Part shown: piece by piece, positions 1 through 11,689 of the stretch
How the letters are laid out: each line of letters starts with the position of its first letter
Position numbering within the stretch: position 1 is the stretch's first letter
Assembly (NCBI GenBank): GCA_036898135.1
Contig: CM072516.1
Location: forward strand, 59,559,740-59,623,739
Direction: 5' to 3'
DNA: 64,000 nt
Source: Oncomelania hupensis
Taxonomy: Eukaryota > Mollusca > Gastropoda > Littorinimorpha > Pomatiopsidae
Position numbers and translations under genes: made by a program
Notes under the pieces: model-generated
What the model was told of the DNA's origin: nothing
Database searches by the model: none
The model's input: the letters and a program-made list of their open reading frames with translations, nothing else

Positions 1-199
1 TAATTTATGATGTAGGGAATAGACTCTTAATGCTTCCAGAGTTAGCAAAACGAATATTATGTAAGCCTAACAATTAATTTAATGCTCACTATAGCTTATT
101 AGTAGCAGGTGTCATACTAGCTTGTCCACTTGTGCACTGAGATTTCATTGCCTGTAGCTCAGAGTTTGACCAACAAGGATTAGGTGACCAGTATTAGAA

Positions 200-250
<51 letters not shown>

Positions 251-1470
251 TCCAAATGCTTGCCCTACATTACCACAATGTCGTATGTTTACCTTGTATC
301 TTTAACCAGCACTTAATTTTACACTCATCAATATGGTAATAATATAACACAGTACACCTGTACAAACAGGGCAGTCGCTGTCATTCATAACTAATCATGC
401 TTGTTGATCAATGACCTATAAATATACTGTATATGTAGATTTAGAGTTGAATTATGCTGGTTACTTTCTGTTCACTGTACAATTGATTTAGTTCAATTCG
501 ACATGTTAAATCTCAAACAAAACAATGATCTTGATACATAGAAACTTCCTTTTCTCATTAAATAATGATTAAATCATTAATATACCCATTTCCTCACTGC
601 ATAAAATTGAATGAGAAAACACATGCAACAAAAACTTTACTGATGAAATCTACCGTGGAATTCTTATTGAAACTACCCATTGGAACAGGTGGCATGTGTT
701 AGCAATAAATCTGAGGAAGAAGAGGGCCGCGCCTCAAATAAACGACTCTAAGCCTAAGGCCAAATCCCAAGTAAAGAAATTCTAAGATTGAGAGCATAAC
801 ATTCATCATTCATGAGCCAGAAAATAAAACGGCATTAACCATTTCCGAAATGGGTAAGAAAATATTTTGACCGTAATCATTCTGATCCTTTATAACTTAT
901 GTTACCGACTGACATACTAAGACATAAGTAATCAGAGAAGAAACAAATAATACGGCAATTATATGCCGATCAACACGAAAGCGCAGTTGATGTAGGGCAA
1001 AATGCTTTTTGTTTGACGTCACTGTCAATCGCAGAAAGCCACTGCCAGCTCTTACCGATTTCTTTGTACCAGCGCAACGCTGGCGGAATCACAACATGAT
1101 TAACTGAGTCTGTTGTCCCATTGTACTACTTTGTGGGCTTGAATACTGAATACAAAATCGTTGAGATGAAGAGCCAGCAGCACATCAAAATGTGTTTCCA
1201 CTGTCACCTCAACATCAGTGTCAAGCTACGGTCAGTTCACGCATGCGTCCCAAAAATTACCTCCCTTACTTACTTCCGGGTTGGATTTTCATGGTTGCTA
1301 GGCAGCATATAAAATCGAAAGTTCAATTTTTTTTTTTTTTAAATGAAAGCACTCAAAAGAGACGTGCCGATGCAGGCCACGTCGATACATTTTTCCTTAC
1401 ATGAACATGTCCTTCCCATTGTTCTTCTTACACTGAAGTGCTGAGAACACTGCGAAATACATTCCAACAT
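1..1470. other. AT-rich region without recognised gene
   Basis: I see no coding exon, RNA gene or element with clear ends here. An (ATT)n microsatellite of about 48 bp sits at 202-249. Short open frames at 1121-1404 overlap each other and run into a poly-T tract, so they are not credible genes. Confidence 0.5.
202..249. repeat. (ATT)n microsatellite
   Basis: Uninterrupted ATT repeats, one of many trinucleotide runs in the window. Confidence 0.9.
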
Positions 1471-1474
1471 AACG

Positions 1475-1746
1475 GACTTTAAAGATCCTGACGCTCATGT
1501 CCTAGACCGGTGTGTGCCGGTGACAAGAACGCACCCAGCATGCACCTAGGTCCTTCTCCCCCATCCCTGGCTGCCCAGGATTGTGCTCAGTTGTCTGGAA
1601 CGTTATTACGATGCGCCCAAAGGCTGCAAGATGGCGCCTCGGGCGGCTTGAGTTAGATCCCGTATCGGCCAGCGCCTTGAGGAGCTCTTTCGCTGAAAAA
1701 CCGCTATATAGGAACGATTAATTAAATTAAATTAAATTAAATTAAA
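1475..1746 (+). repeat. SINE-like dispersed repeat with (ATTAA)n tail
   Basis: It begins near GGACTTTAAAGATCCTGACG, a block found again at 40205 and 45319. It ends with CTTGAGGAGCTC...CGCTATATAGG followed by (ATTAA)n. The CTTGAG...GCGCTATATAA style of 3' end is shared with the tRNA-derived SINE at 56690-56875, which suggests a retroposed SINE or LINE 3' end. No polymerase III boxes are obvious in this copy. Confidence 0.5.
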
Positions 1747-1879
1747 TGCATTATCATACAAAAATCTTGCTATCTCCAGTTCAATTCCTCTGGCGAATTT
1801 TGCTCCATGTGTTCTACACAAAAAGTGAAAGAAGAAAGGAAGCAAAGAAAAATTATTAAAACAAAGAAAAAGTGGATTA

Positions 1880-1995
1880 ATATCTCAGAACCTATTTCAA
1901 CTATCACAACCAAACTTGGTAAGATGGTGTATACCCATAACACCTCATAAATGAAAGATCGAATGACTTCAGAAGGTCACAGGGGACAAAAAATG
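1880..1995 (-). repeat. Fragment of the TGACCTTGACCT repeat family
   Basis: The stretch around CAACCAAACTTGGTAAGATGGTGTATACCC is the reverse complement of 9510-9560. It is therefore an inverted fragment of the repeat family described at 8930-11260. Confidence 0.5.
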
Positions 1996-2503
1996 TAAAT
2001 ATATTTCCTATCTTTCCTCGATTTGTTTGTTTGTTTGTTTGTTTGTTTGTTTGTTTTTATATAAGAAAGAAATGAACGAAAGGAAGAAATAAATAAAGAA
2101 AGAAATGAAAAGAAAAATACCACAAGTATCAACTACTAGTGGTTTTTGTACCCTGGCAAGCCAGGGTACACATGATGCTGTTTAAAATGTAGACAGAGAG
2201 AACTTTTGTCTGCGAGTTTCATTTGGACGATGATACCTCCCCATATCCCCCTTGATACCTCACCATACCCCCCCCCCCTGATATCTCCCCGTCCCCCCCC
2301 CCCCCATGATGCGTCATCATACCCCCTTGATACCTCCCCGAACCCACTTGATACCTCCCCATACCATTTTAATGGAAGCGCGCGGAATGAGGCTATTACA
2401 GTTTGTGGACATTTTGTTTATTTATTTATCTCAGAAACGGTTAAACGATCGGTAAGGAAATGTCGGCTAAAACGATTTCGCTGGTTTTGAGCACACAGCA
2501 GGC

Positions 2504-2602
<99 letters not shown>

Positions 2603-2682
2603 ATATTGAATATAGAATAATACAAATAGAAATCATAAAAAAACAATAAGGTTTTAAAAGAAAATTTGATATAATAATAATG

Positions 2683-2730
<48 letters not shown>

Positions 2731-2743
2731 TATTATTATTATA

Positions 2744-2783
<40 letters not shown>

Positions 2784-2817
2784 GTTTATTAATAATAACA
2801 ATAATAACAATAATAAC

Positions 2818-2900
<83 letters not shown>
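2504..2900. repeat. (TAC)n, (AAT)n and (ATT)n microsatellites
   Basis: About 100 bp of TAC repeats is followed by long AAT and ATT tracts with small interruptions. Open frames through them encode only Val or other homopolymers and are artefacts. Confidence 0.9.
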
Positions 2901-2902
<2 letters not shown>

Positions 2903-2983
2903 TAAATGTAAAAAGTCTAAATTAAAAAAAAATATCCATATTGTAGTGTAAAAAAAAAAGAAACTTAAAAAAAAATATGGCCC

Positions 2984-3056
2984 GCGTGAGTATCGATCTT
3001 TGGTCGCCCGAAACCGTAGGCGAAAGATTAAACCACTAAGCTACGAAGGCTTCGTA
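2984..3056 (-). repeat. tRNA-like sequence (SINE head or tRNA pseudogene)
   Basis: Read on the minus strand it shows an A-box-like TAGCTTAGTGGTT and a B-box-like AGATCGATACTC at tRNA spacing, starting GCCTTCG and ending CGCGGGC; these ends can pair with mismatches. It lies inside the inverted-repeat element. A tRNA-derived SINE head or decayed tRNA is more likely than a working tRNA gene, because the stems are imperfect. Confidence 0.4.
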
Positions 3057-3492
3057 GAAAAACATTGAATTTTTTTTATACAATGGTTTTAAGTTAATTG
3101 CTCAGTTTGTATATTGGTTTTATTTTGGTGTGTTCAATTAGAAACAATTAATGGGTAATTATGGGTATTTTCACAAGTATATCAACTAATCTATATATAT
3201 AAATTGCTTAGCCGGAAGTCCTTCTTCGCCACTACTATAAAGTTTGTCTCCTATGGACGCTGATCTGGGCACGTGCTGAGAGCTGCTGATCGGCCTGCTG
3301 TGTGCTCAAAACCAGCCAAATCGTTATAGCCGACATTTCCTTACCGAACGTTTAACCGTTTCTGAGATAAATAAATAAACAAAATGTCCACAAACTGCAA
3401 TAGCCTCATTCCGCGCGCTTCCATTAAAAATCAAATTGTGGTGGTTTACCCGTCCCCTATACGCTTAATGTGTCCGGGGACGTAAATTTACT

Positions 3493-3518
3493 CAAAAAAA
3501 AAAAAAAAAAAAAAAAAA
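3493..3518. repeat. Poly-A run
   Basis: About 25 A residues directly upstream of the B-box-like fragment. It could be the tail of a retroposed sequence. Confidence 0.6.
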
Positions 3519-3554
3519 GAACAACCCCTTATTGATGGTGGGGATGGCCCATAG

Positions 3555-3749
3555 GATGACCCTCGACCTTTGCTCTGTGACCTTTGTGAGGAAGGTCAAG
3601 AGGTCAAGCTTATGTGCCTCTCAGGCAAGGCGTACTTCTGCATGCGCTGCCAATGCATGCACGACAAGCTATGCAAATCCAAGCAGATTACAGAGGTCAG
3701 AGTTAGGAAGTTGGCAGTCGAAGTAGAGAAGTTGGGTCGATGGATGTAA
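3555..3749 (+). pseudogene. B-box-type zinc-finger coding fragment (TRIM-like)
   Basis: A frame from GAT at 3555 to a TAA at 3747-3749 encodes 64 residues. The Cys/His pattern runs CDLC, then MC, then CMRCQCMH, followed by a helical KLAVEVEKLGRW-like end. The spacing resembles a B-box zinc finger, as in TRIM proteins, which are abundant in molluscs. An in-frame TAG at 3552-3554 ends the frame upstream, and no start codon or clear splice acceptor is visible. It may be a single 3' exon or a retroposed fragment, since a poly-A run lies just upstream. The family call rests only on cysteine spacing. Confidence 0.4.
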
Positions 3750-3951
3750 CATAAAGTTCGTAGCATATTTCATTTCATATTAGGTTATACTGACTGTTTC
3801 CAATTGTAACATAATTACAGAGCAGTGACGAATGTTTTTGTTGATGTTGTTGTTGTTTTGTTTGATTGTTGTTGTTTTTTTAATCTAGAGAAAGCTCAAA
3901 ACGGTTACTTCGAAAATGCATGCCCTGTGCTAACGTTGTGATGTAAGTGCA

Positions 3952-4292
3952 CAGGGGCGGATCTCGTTCTTGTGCCACTTGTGCACGTGCACACCACCAT
4001 GGCGGTCAAAAAAAAAAAAAAGGAGGGAGAAAAGGAGAAGAAAGAAGAGAAAAAAATTACTAATTCTCACTCACCTCACAGTTTCATGTACCTCCAAATT
4101 AGTTTTTTTTTTTTTTTTAATTTATCAGATTTGGATCTACGGTATTTCTTGCATTATAAAATTTTTATCCATTAAGGGAAGTTGAAGACAAACAGTTGCT
4201 GCACATTTTTCTTTTTTCCCCCTTGATGCAAAAAGTTGTTTTGTTTTGTTTTTCTCAATGGTTTTGATTGGTTATTTATTTAGAGGGGTGTT

Positions 4293-4323
<31 letters not shown>

Positions 4324-4556
4324 CGGGGACTAAAAGAGGACTTTTAGCACAAAACAATACTATTTTCAGTCCTTAAAATAATGCCCAAAATGCACCAGAT
4401 TGCACAGATTTTAACCATTATTTTCAAATTTTTCCAGGGCGGCATGCCCCCGGAAATCCCCTAGTACACTCGCCTGCTTCGCAGGCTCGCGCTTGTGGCT
4501 ACGCCACTTCGCATTAGCTGTGCACACCCCCTCAACAATGGAAAGATCCGCCCCTG
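3952..4556 (+). mobile_element. hAT-like MITE, CAGGGGCGGATC family, copy 1
   Basis: A 605-bp nonautonomous element. It starts CAGGGGCGGATC and ends GATCCGCCCCTG, so the terminal inverted repeats are 12 bp. The flanks repeat AGTGCA (3946-3951 and 4557-4562), a 6-bp duplication. The interior has a GTGCACGTGCACAC block, a purine run, poly-T and a GT run, and encodes no protein. Three relatives lie at 13561, 15542 and 55438. The CAGGG termini are typical of hAT elements. Confidence 0.75.
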
Positions 4557-5270
4557 AGTGCATGAATATTCATGAGGTAAACAGGAAGTACCTCATAAGC
4601 ATGTTACAGTGTTGTATACTTTAAAATAAAATAAAAATAGTACTGTACCAGCTTTTATTTGAAATTTATTTGTTTTTGAAATGAAATTACATAAATAAAT
4701 TATAAATAAGGGTGGCAGTATTATATAGGGTATGTACGTGTAATCTGAATATAAATACTGAACATAATTATGTGACTTAGCCGTTAATTTTTCAAGCTAG
4801 CTAACCAAACCATAGCATCACTCTTCTCCCGCAGCTTTACATAGGTTTATCATTATCAGTCTCGTTTAAAACTGAACAAAATAATATTCGGTGAAGAGGT
4901 TACCGTTGCTGCTGTTGGTTAGTTATTTTGTGTGAATGTTTTACCCTTATTAATCCCTTCACTGCTTATAACGAGAAAAGTGACGAAAATAGCAAATGTC
5001 ATCATTGTGACGGGTTTTTTTTCCCTCGGTACATTTAAGCCGTCATCAAAAGAAGTGCCCAGGATTGGAAAGCTCAGAACATTAGCTGTTTAATATTTGT
5101 AAGTGATAGGTGTGATAACCATTTTTCGCTCCCTCCTTCCCCTCCCCCTCCCCCCCTACATTCCTCGCCTACCACCCTGTTACGATTGAGACGCGCACGA
5201 TAAATCCGATCATTTTGTTTTGCAAAGCATACAATGATAGCGTGTATTTACCTTTTATTTGATTTTGCGT
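4557..5270. other. Noncoding AT-rich stretch
   Basis: No gene, RNA or clear transposon end is recognised between the MITE and the LTR. It contains pyrimidine-rich and poly-C patches near 5140. Confidence 0.4.
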
Positions 5271-6418
5271 TGTTGCTAGAAGAAGTTTTGTATAATGTTG
5301 ATAATTTTTGTCGGTGGATCGATATTGTTGAAAATTTTCTGGAATTACTTTTTTTTATTATCGACCGAAGCTTCGAGGTAGATCTGGTAATAGATAAGGA
5401 TTCTTCTACCCTAACGTACGTTCTATGCCGTAAGACAGTGCATAGTTCCGGTGACGAGTTTTATTTTGATTGGGCGTTATTGCGTCATGCTGGAATGTTC
5501 GAACTTTTTCTCGATTGTCGAGGCTGTATAAGTAATGCATTCTCTAGCTACCTGTGGTTCTCTTTTTGATATGATGATGATCATCACCATTGTTGTCAAG
5601 GTGGCGACGTTGTGATTCGTCCTTTACGCTAACGCAATAGTAACCCCCGTTGGGGTGCCGGGGGTTTCAGTATAAATAGTATCCCCACTTTCTGGAAATT
5701 TAGTGCTTTAAATTCCCACTGTCGCTGTCTTTCTCATTTTGTTCTTTCTCATTCCTGCTCTGTTCTATCAATCTGCTATTCTATCTTCTTCACTGGACCA
5801 GTCACCTACCTTTTTTCTTGAAAACTCTTCCTGGACAAGACTCCTTATTTGTGTGTGAGGTCTGTTGGATCAGCTTGGGAATATTGGACGCTTTCTGCCA
5901 GGTGGTCACTAGGGCTTCCTATGATGTTATTATTTAGCAATGTAGGCATTTTATATGTATGTGTTTTGTTGATAATTTATAATGATGTTTGTATTCTATT
6001 TTGTTTTTGTAAACGGGGGTTCGATAAATTAGAGTAAAGCCTCAGCGTCCCCTGCGTGGGATGTCAGTATTGTAAAGTGACTGGCTGGTGGAGAGTATTC
6101 AGTTTTACCACTAGGGTTGTTTCAGCAGATCTTTTATACGGATCGGGGGTTGTCCGGTCCTGATTTGGCTCGGAAGAGTCCGTTGGACCTAAAACAATAA
6201 TCATGTAATGTAATAGGACGTTAAGCTTCGTTATTCCTTCCTTCCTTGTAGGAAAGATTTTATGATGATTTTTGATGATGATCTTTGTAATGATTTTCGG
6301 AAAGCGAACTTGTAAGCAGATGTTGATGTTTGCTGAATAAAGTTGGAAAACTTTATACGACGACTACTGCCTTGATGCTAAGTGAACAGGCTCCGTGGAT
6401 AAACGAATTCGAGTTACA
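5271..6418 (+). mobile_element. LTR (family A), copy 1, with short internal remnant
   Basis: It starts TGTTGCTAGAAG and ends GAGTTACA (TG...CA). It aligns with the reverse complement of 40667-41106 at both ends: TTTGTATAA-GTTGATAATTTT at the start, and GCTGAATAAA, TGGAAAACTT and GAGTTACA at the end. A TATAAATAG box at about 5671 and the AATAAA near 6336 fit promoter and polyadenylation signals. This copy is about 700 bp longer than the other, and part of the extra DNA (6025-6220) recurs inverted at 8700-8920. After the LTR, the block around CATCGGGGCTGAATC matches the block beside the second copy, so a little internal sequence remains. No coding region survives. Confidence 0.6.
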
Positions 6419-6720
6419 CTTATCAAGATTCAAGCATCGGGGCTGAATCGGCTATTGATAAATAATCGTGTAATGCACCCACTTGCCCGCAAAGCTGATC
6501 TATGCGCCAAAAATATAATGATAGACGAAAAGGACGCTATACCGCTCACTCCATATATCATAAATACATAAATACCTCTCATTCTCACAATCTCTTATTT
6601 GGACTAAAAAAAAACATAAGTAAATTTAAAAAAAAAAAAACTTGTAAAAAATATTTTTCAAAGTTCATTTTTCCAAATAGCACATTTATGTATAAAATTT
6701 AGTTATTTTTCATAAATGTA

Positions 6721-7418
6721 TAAGTGTTACACCAATGGCATCAACACGGACATCAAAGTCCAAGGCCAATCCCTCAACACAGTGCATAGCTTCAAATATT
6801 TAGGAGCCATTGTATCAGACAATGGGTCCCGACAGGAAGTCCTCTCCAGGATCGCACAAACAACTGCTGCCCTGTCAAGGATGAAGCCCATTTGGAAAGA
6901 TAGGACCATCAGTCTACATTCCAAAGTAAGACTGCTGCGCTCCCTTGTCATCTCCATCTTTCTATATGCTTGCGAAGCATGGACCCTCACAGCAGATCTA
7001 CAACGAAGAATACAAAGCATGGAGATGAGGTGCTACAGAAGACTTCTGGGCATTTCCTATACCCAACACATCACCAACGACGTAGTCCGACAGACCATCA
7101 CACAAGCCATTGGACAACACGATGACCTGCTCACAGTGGTGAAGAAACGGAAACTCCGATGGTATGGCCACGTCACCAGATCATCAGGCCTTGCAAAGAC
7201 CATTCTGCAAAGCACAGTGCAAGGAGGTAGAAGAAGAGGGAGACCGAAAAAGAGGTGGGGGGACAACATTCGAGAATGGACTGGTTTGACACTGAGCGAA
7301 GCCATCAGGGCTGCCGAGGACAGAGAAAGATGGAGTATGCTGGTTAAACGATCATCTGTGGTGCCCCTACGACCTCCGGGTTACGGGACAGGATAGGATA
7401 GGATAGGATAAGTGTTAC
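6721..7418 (+). mobile_element. 5'-truncated RTE-like LINE, copy A
   Basis: The inserted part is 6731-7408 and is flanked by the perfect duplication TAAGTGTTAC (6721-6730 and 7409-7418). It keeps only the 3' end of the reverse transcriptase frame, about 220 codons, and ends in a (GGATA)n tail rather than poly-A. Five related insertions lie at 19602, 39059, 58363, 59748 and 60716. Severe 5' truncation with a target duplication is the hallmark of target-primed reverse transcription. Confidence 0.85.
6731..7396 (+). pseudogene. RTE-like reverse transcriptase, C-terminal fragment
   Basis: One open frame encodes the region after the polymerase active site: KYLGAIVSDNG, then LLRSLVISIFLYACEAWTL, then LRWYGHVTRSSGLAK and a basic GRRRGRPKKRW stretch. 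These are typical of the C-terminal domain of RTE/BovB-like endonuclease-reverse transcriptases. The endonuclease domain and the FADD active site are missing because the copy is 5'-truncated, so it cannot be active. This is the best-preserved C-terminus of the family in the window. Confidence 0.85.
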
Positions 7419-8030
7419 CCATTTATTTTTTGAATACTCTTCACGCTAGAATTTGTTGTAATTTTTTTTACAATCTTGAGCCAGATTTGCCTGGCAATTG
7501 ATTGAACTCTTTTCAGCGAAAGGGTTAATCATTTTGCATAGCTGTCGGTCCTGTTTATCAGATTTATTGTTTATGTGCTTCAATTGAATCTATTACATTG
7601 GAACCTCCAATATGTGAGCATTCAAAATGCAATTCAAATGTGATCTTATAATAGAGAAGTTACATGAAAACGGAAACAGAGACAAGGCACACATGCCACT
7701 CATTCAAAAGTAAACTATTTCAATCTTTAATTATGTAAACAAATCAGTAGTCTTTTGTTTTTCTTTTGTTTGTTTGTTTGTTCAATTTATACTCTATAAA
7801 ACAGTCGGAAAGGATCGCTGATCAGTCATAAAAATAGGTCACATAATAGGCGAGATATTGGAGGTTTTACAGTATGTAAAATGTTTGTGGGAATACAGGA
7901 TACAGTGTAAGTCAAATTCTGAAAGACAAAGTTGTAATTTACTTTAATGTGTTTGTAATTGTCGTGGTGAATGATAACATGTGTTGATTCCCCACCACCA
8001 TTACATTACGAACAACAAACAAGCATAACT
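7419..8030. other. Noncoding stretch
   Basis: AT-rich sequence with a short (GTTT)n run near 7770. I see no gene or element ends. Confidence 0.4.
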
Positions 8031-8332
8031 CAGGGCCGGATCAAGGTAAGTAGAAGGGGGGGGGGGGGTTTTCCAAGTGATGGTATTGGGCCGGACGGAA
8101 GGTGGGAAAATTTTGCTATGTTCGTAAATTGCACCATTCATCACACATTCCGGTTGGTTGGTTGGTTTTTGAGTTTAATGTCCCATATTGGCTGGTCATC
8201 TAATAAATAAACTAATTAAGAGCTTTAAAAAAACTACATATATATATATTTTTTTTTTTAGGTACATCAGATGGCCAGGGGAGGGGTTCCGGAACCCAGA
8301 ACCCCCCCCCACCCCCCCCCGATCCGGCCCTG
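8031..8332. mobile_element. 302-bp hAT-like MITE, CAGGGCCGGATC type
   Basis: It starts CAGGGCCGGATC and ends GATCCGGCCCTG, giving 12-bp perfect terminal inverted repeats. Both flanks are TAACT (8026-8030 and 8333-8337), a perfect 5-bp duplication. The interior has G and C runs next to the ends and no coding capacity. The ends resemble those of the inner hAT element at 41704-43396 (CAGGGCCGGACC), so that element or a relative could have mobilised it. Confidence 0.8.
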
Positions 8333-8699
8333 TAACTATTCAGTGCCCGAGTCAGCATGTTAGTGTCTGCAATGTCATACAATTAATCTGGTTTGTGTTG
8401 TTTTTTTCTGTATAAACACATCTTCAAACATTTGACATACATTTCCTCTTTTATTCAGAAGAAACAAAATCAACAGGCGACCTAAATTTATAGGTCAAGT
8501 AATTTAACTTTGAACAATGAATAAATGCTAGAAGCAACAAGAACAAGATGAAATGATTTCAAAAGTTTTTATTTTTTCAGACACAATAATACATTTGCAA
8601 ATCTTTAAACTAAATTTGTGTTCACACATGCAAACAAGAGCAAAAAAGGTGTATTATTAATTGTCATATTTTGACTAACATTTGTTAGTTAGTTAGTTA

Positions 8700-8925
8700 T
8701 TGACTGTTTACAGGGTCCAGCGGACTGCAAAGATCCGAATCAGGACCACAAAATCAAGACCACAACTTGACTGAAAGAGGACTCACTCCTGATCCGCAAA
8801 AAAGATTTGCCGAAACAACCCTAGTGGTAACACTGAAGGCATTCCACCAGCCGGTCACTTTACAATAAAGGCATCCCACGCAGGGGACGTTGAGGCTATA
8901 CTCTAATGTATCTTTTAGTATTATA
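8700..8925 (-). repeat. Inverted fragment shared with LTR copy 1
   Basis: On the minus strand this stretch (ACTCTAATGTATC region, CCCCTGCGTGGGATG, GTAAAGTGACCGGCTGGTGG) matches about 6025-6220 inside the LTR at 5271-6418. It is either a piece of the same LTR or of an element inserted in that LTR. Confidence 0.55.
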
Positions 8926-8929
8926 GATA

Positions 8930-11260
8930 ACCAAAGGGAGACACGTCACAGGCATAGGCGCTCGCGTGTCCAGATATACAAGCGCCTGTGGGATGGACAG
9001 ACCGACATTTCTTTGAATATAATTTTTGGACTATTTAAGACTTATTTCGCAAAGATTTGCTGAAATTTTAAACTAGAAGGGCGAAGCACATAGGACTCAC
9101 ATGCGCTTTTTAGAACTCGCAATATTTAACATGAAAATGAGTGCCCAGAAAAAACAAAATGATACGGTGGCATTAAAATGCAAAGTAATAGTCTACTACT
9201 TTGATCTTCCTATCCTCTGATCTTTGAGATGACTTGACCTCCGGGTCCAAATACATTCATGTACTATCAAATAAACTACAGCGAAAGTTGTATTATGCAC
9301 AAATAAACGGTGATCTAGGGATGACCTTGACCTTCACGTGACCTCTCGTGCATGTCTGATCAAATAACCCAAAGTTGTTGCACAAATAAATAGCCATTAC
9401 ACTGTACAATGACCTATTTTTTTATGTTTTTGCAAAGCCTAAATTTACCTTGACCTTCAAGATCAACGCAAAAAACGAACATGTATACAAGATCAATCTA
9501 TCAACTGGGTATACACCATCTTAGCAAGTTTGGTTGTGATAGTTTAAATAGGCTCTGAGTACTTAGCCGTTTTAAATAATTTTCACAGACAGACAGCGGA
9601 CAGACAGACGGACGGCCGGACATTTTTTTTTTCGATGTCATTTTTTTGGGTTATTTAGGACTTTCGAAAATTTTCAAAAATCTTGAAATTTGTTGTGGGG
9701 GGGGGGGGGGGGTGAGTACATAGACTCACATTGCTATGCATGAGAGTCAAATATCTACCTGCACAGTCAAGTATCGCACTGATCATTACTTTTGAGAAGC
9801 TCTCTGAGCTTATAAGTGCGCTATATAAGAGTAATCTCTGTTTTCTTTTACTATCGATAAAAACTTTAAGCAAACAGGAAGTAAACAAGCAATTAAGAAA
9901 ACGCAATCCGATGACTGAAATGGCATTATGTCATTTATATAATGTGTGTGTGTGGGGGGGGGGTGTGAGAGAGAGTTCGTGCGTGAATATGTGCGTGTGC
10001 AAGCAATTATGTATGTTTGAGAATGCGAAGAACAGGCTTTTTAATTTATACTAATTGTTTTGCGGTTTTTTTTTTGTTTGTTTGTTGTTTTTTTTGTTTT
10101 TGGGAGGGGGGGGGGGAGGGAGGGTATATTAGTACAGACAAGCCGCTTCAGATCGGTAACTAGCGACAGGTCTATATCCACTGGTATGAGAACTGCACAA
10201 TGCTCTTTTGGATCTCGATCTTGATCTTGAAGGGTAGACTACTTCGCTGAAGACAGTCTTGGCCTTAATTTGTAAATCGACATTTTGAACCTTCAACCTT
10301 GAATCATCGATGTAGACAGAAACTACCCTTTTCACTGTGGAAATTGTACAGACTTTGAAACCTTTCCCTTTGTTATTTGATGTATTCATATAAAACGTAT
10401 AGACACAAGGTTGCGACGTGGTAATTATATATGACTCGGTGAACAGACATTACAATATACATTCGAAAAAGATGGTCTACATAAACCCCTCCCAACTCGA
10501 TCATTCCTAAAACAAATCTTATGTTGTTGTTGTGTTGATGTTGTTGCTAATTTTGTATTTTCTTGAGTTTTGTTACACACAAAGTTCATTTTGTTTTATA
10601 AGGGACAATAAAAATGTCTTAACTCCGATTTTGGTTCACATGACTTCTGATGTTCATGCATGATCAAACAAACCAATGTTGATGCATACTGTGGGTATAA
10701 TACAACACCGTTCCACTCTACGAAATCCATTTTTGACGTGTTTGTAAGATCTAAAATAACCTTGGCATTCGAAATCAATGCAAAAACGTCAAATGGATGA
10801 AAGATCAAGATATGATCGCAACTTACAACAAGTTTGGGCTGTGTGTCTTTCATTGATTACAGTCAATTTAAGGTCACTGGAAAGTACCCTTATGGACCGA
10901 TTTTGAACGGCTCCAGTGATCTTGAAGTTAAGTTGACCAAACTTGCATGGTAGGTGTGTCTCGATGATATCTATCATTGGAGTCAAGTTAAACATAAAAA
11001 GTCATAAGTCCACTATCAATAGCGTTAGGAAAAAAAAAGTTCAATTTGGTTTTCAAAAAGTGATTTCTTTAACTAACATTTCTTGACATTGTGACCTTGA
11101 CTCTGGAGTGAGTTCTTTCAACCACCAATAAATTTCGAGTTCTGTGGACATAAATATACCATCCTACCAAGTTTGGTAATGACAAAAAAATACATTCCGA
11201 GTAATTAGTCTGAACATAGCCACTTTAAAGTCCAACTTGAAAACATCTCGTCATTAAAAA
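8930..11260. repeat. Mosaic of TGACCTTGACCT-type dispersed repeats
   Basis: Degenerate units recur across this stretch: 'accttgaccttcaagatcaa', 'gcaaaaa', 'accatcttagcaagtttgg', 'tttaggact', and 'acatagactcacat'. Related pieces lie at 1880-1995, 11690-11960, 18700-18760, 19540-19602 and 21182-21330. Purine runs and short (GACA)n stretches such as 9585-9625 are included. I see no coding gene. A minus-strand frame at 10129-10389 of 86 codons has no recognisable domain. Confidence 0.5.
9790..9860 (+). repeat. SINE 3' tail fragment
   Basis: TTGAGAAGCTCTCTGAGC, then a near-identical TATAAGTGCGCTATATAAGAG and a CT-rich end, match the 3' half of the SINE at 56690-56875. The tRNA-derived head is missing from this fragment. 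Confidence 0.65.
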
Positions 11261-11489
11261 TGTCTGATCTTGCCTCCCATCACCGTCCCTTCTTTTCTGA
11301 TTCAGACTACCGCCGTCACCGCACGCCACCAGCCCCCTCACACCTTAGCTGCACTCCTCCTCCTCCTTCCTCCGGGCTCCCTCATCTTTTATAGTTTACT
11401 TGTAAATATTCGTTTTCATATTTGTATTAAGTCATTGGTGTATCGTTTTTGTTTCACTTCTTTTCGAAGATGTTTCGATGTTAACGTTA

Positions 11490-11550
11490 AGTATAAATGT
11501 GAGAGAACTGCGCTTTGAACTGATGTCATTAAGAAAAAGCGTTATATAAA

Positions 11551-11613
<63 letters not shown>

Positions 11614-11640
11614 TACTACTACTACTATTATTATTATTAT
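11490..11640 (+). repeat. SINE-like 3' end with (ATT)n tail
   Basis: GCGCTTTGAACTGATG...AAAAGCGTTATATAAAT leads directly into an (ATT)n run at 11552-11611. This matches the common layout of invertebrate SINE 3' ends seen elsewhere in the window. Confidence 0.4.
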
Positions 11641-11689
11641 CCAATTTAATGTTTTGCTCTAAGGGACAGATTTCTTTTTTAAAAGATAT

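Larger units (their letters stand above)
2366..3431. repeat. Inverted-repeat element with about 140-bp arms
   Basis: Positions 2366-2504 and 3292-3431 are near-perfect reverse complements, sharing for example GGAAGCGCGCGGAATGAGG and GAGCACACAGCAGGCC. The loop holds (TAC)n at about 2504-2602, (AAT)n/(ATT)n at 2686-2900 and a tRNA-like block. This could be a foldback-type nonautonomous transposon or an inverted duplication joined by microsatellite DNA. No target duplication was identified. Confidence 0.6.

Noticed and set aside
5234..5569. 111-codon open frame
   Set aside because: It lies almost wholly within the LTR at 5271-6418 and shows no domain.
6727..7305. Minus-strand frames opposite LINE copy A
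   Set aside because: Shadows of the reverse transcriptase frame, repeated opposite copies B, D and F.
10129..10389. 86-codon minus-strand frame with Arg-Ser repeats
   Set aside because: It sits in the TGACCTTGACCT-type repeat region; the Arg-Ser part is a translation of 'gatctcgatcttgatcttga'. No domain or exon borders support it.
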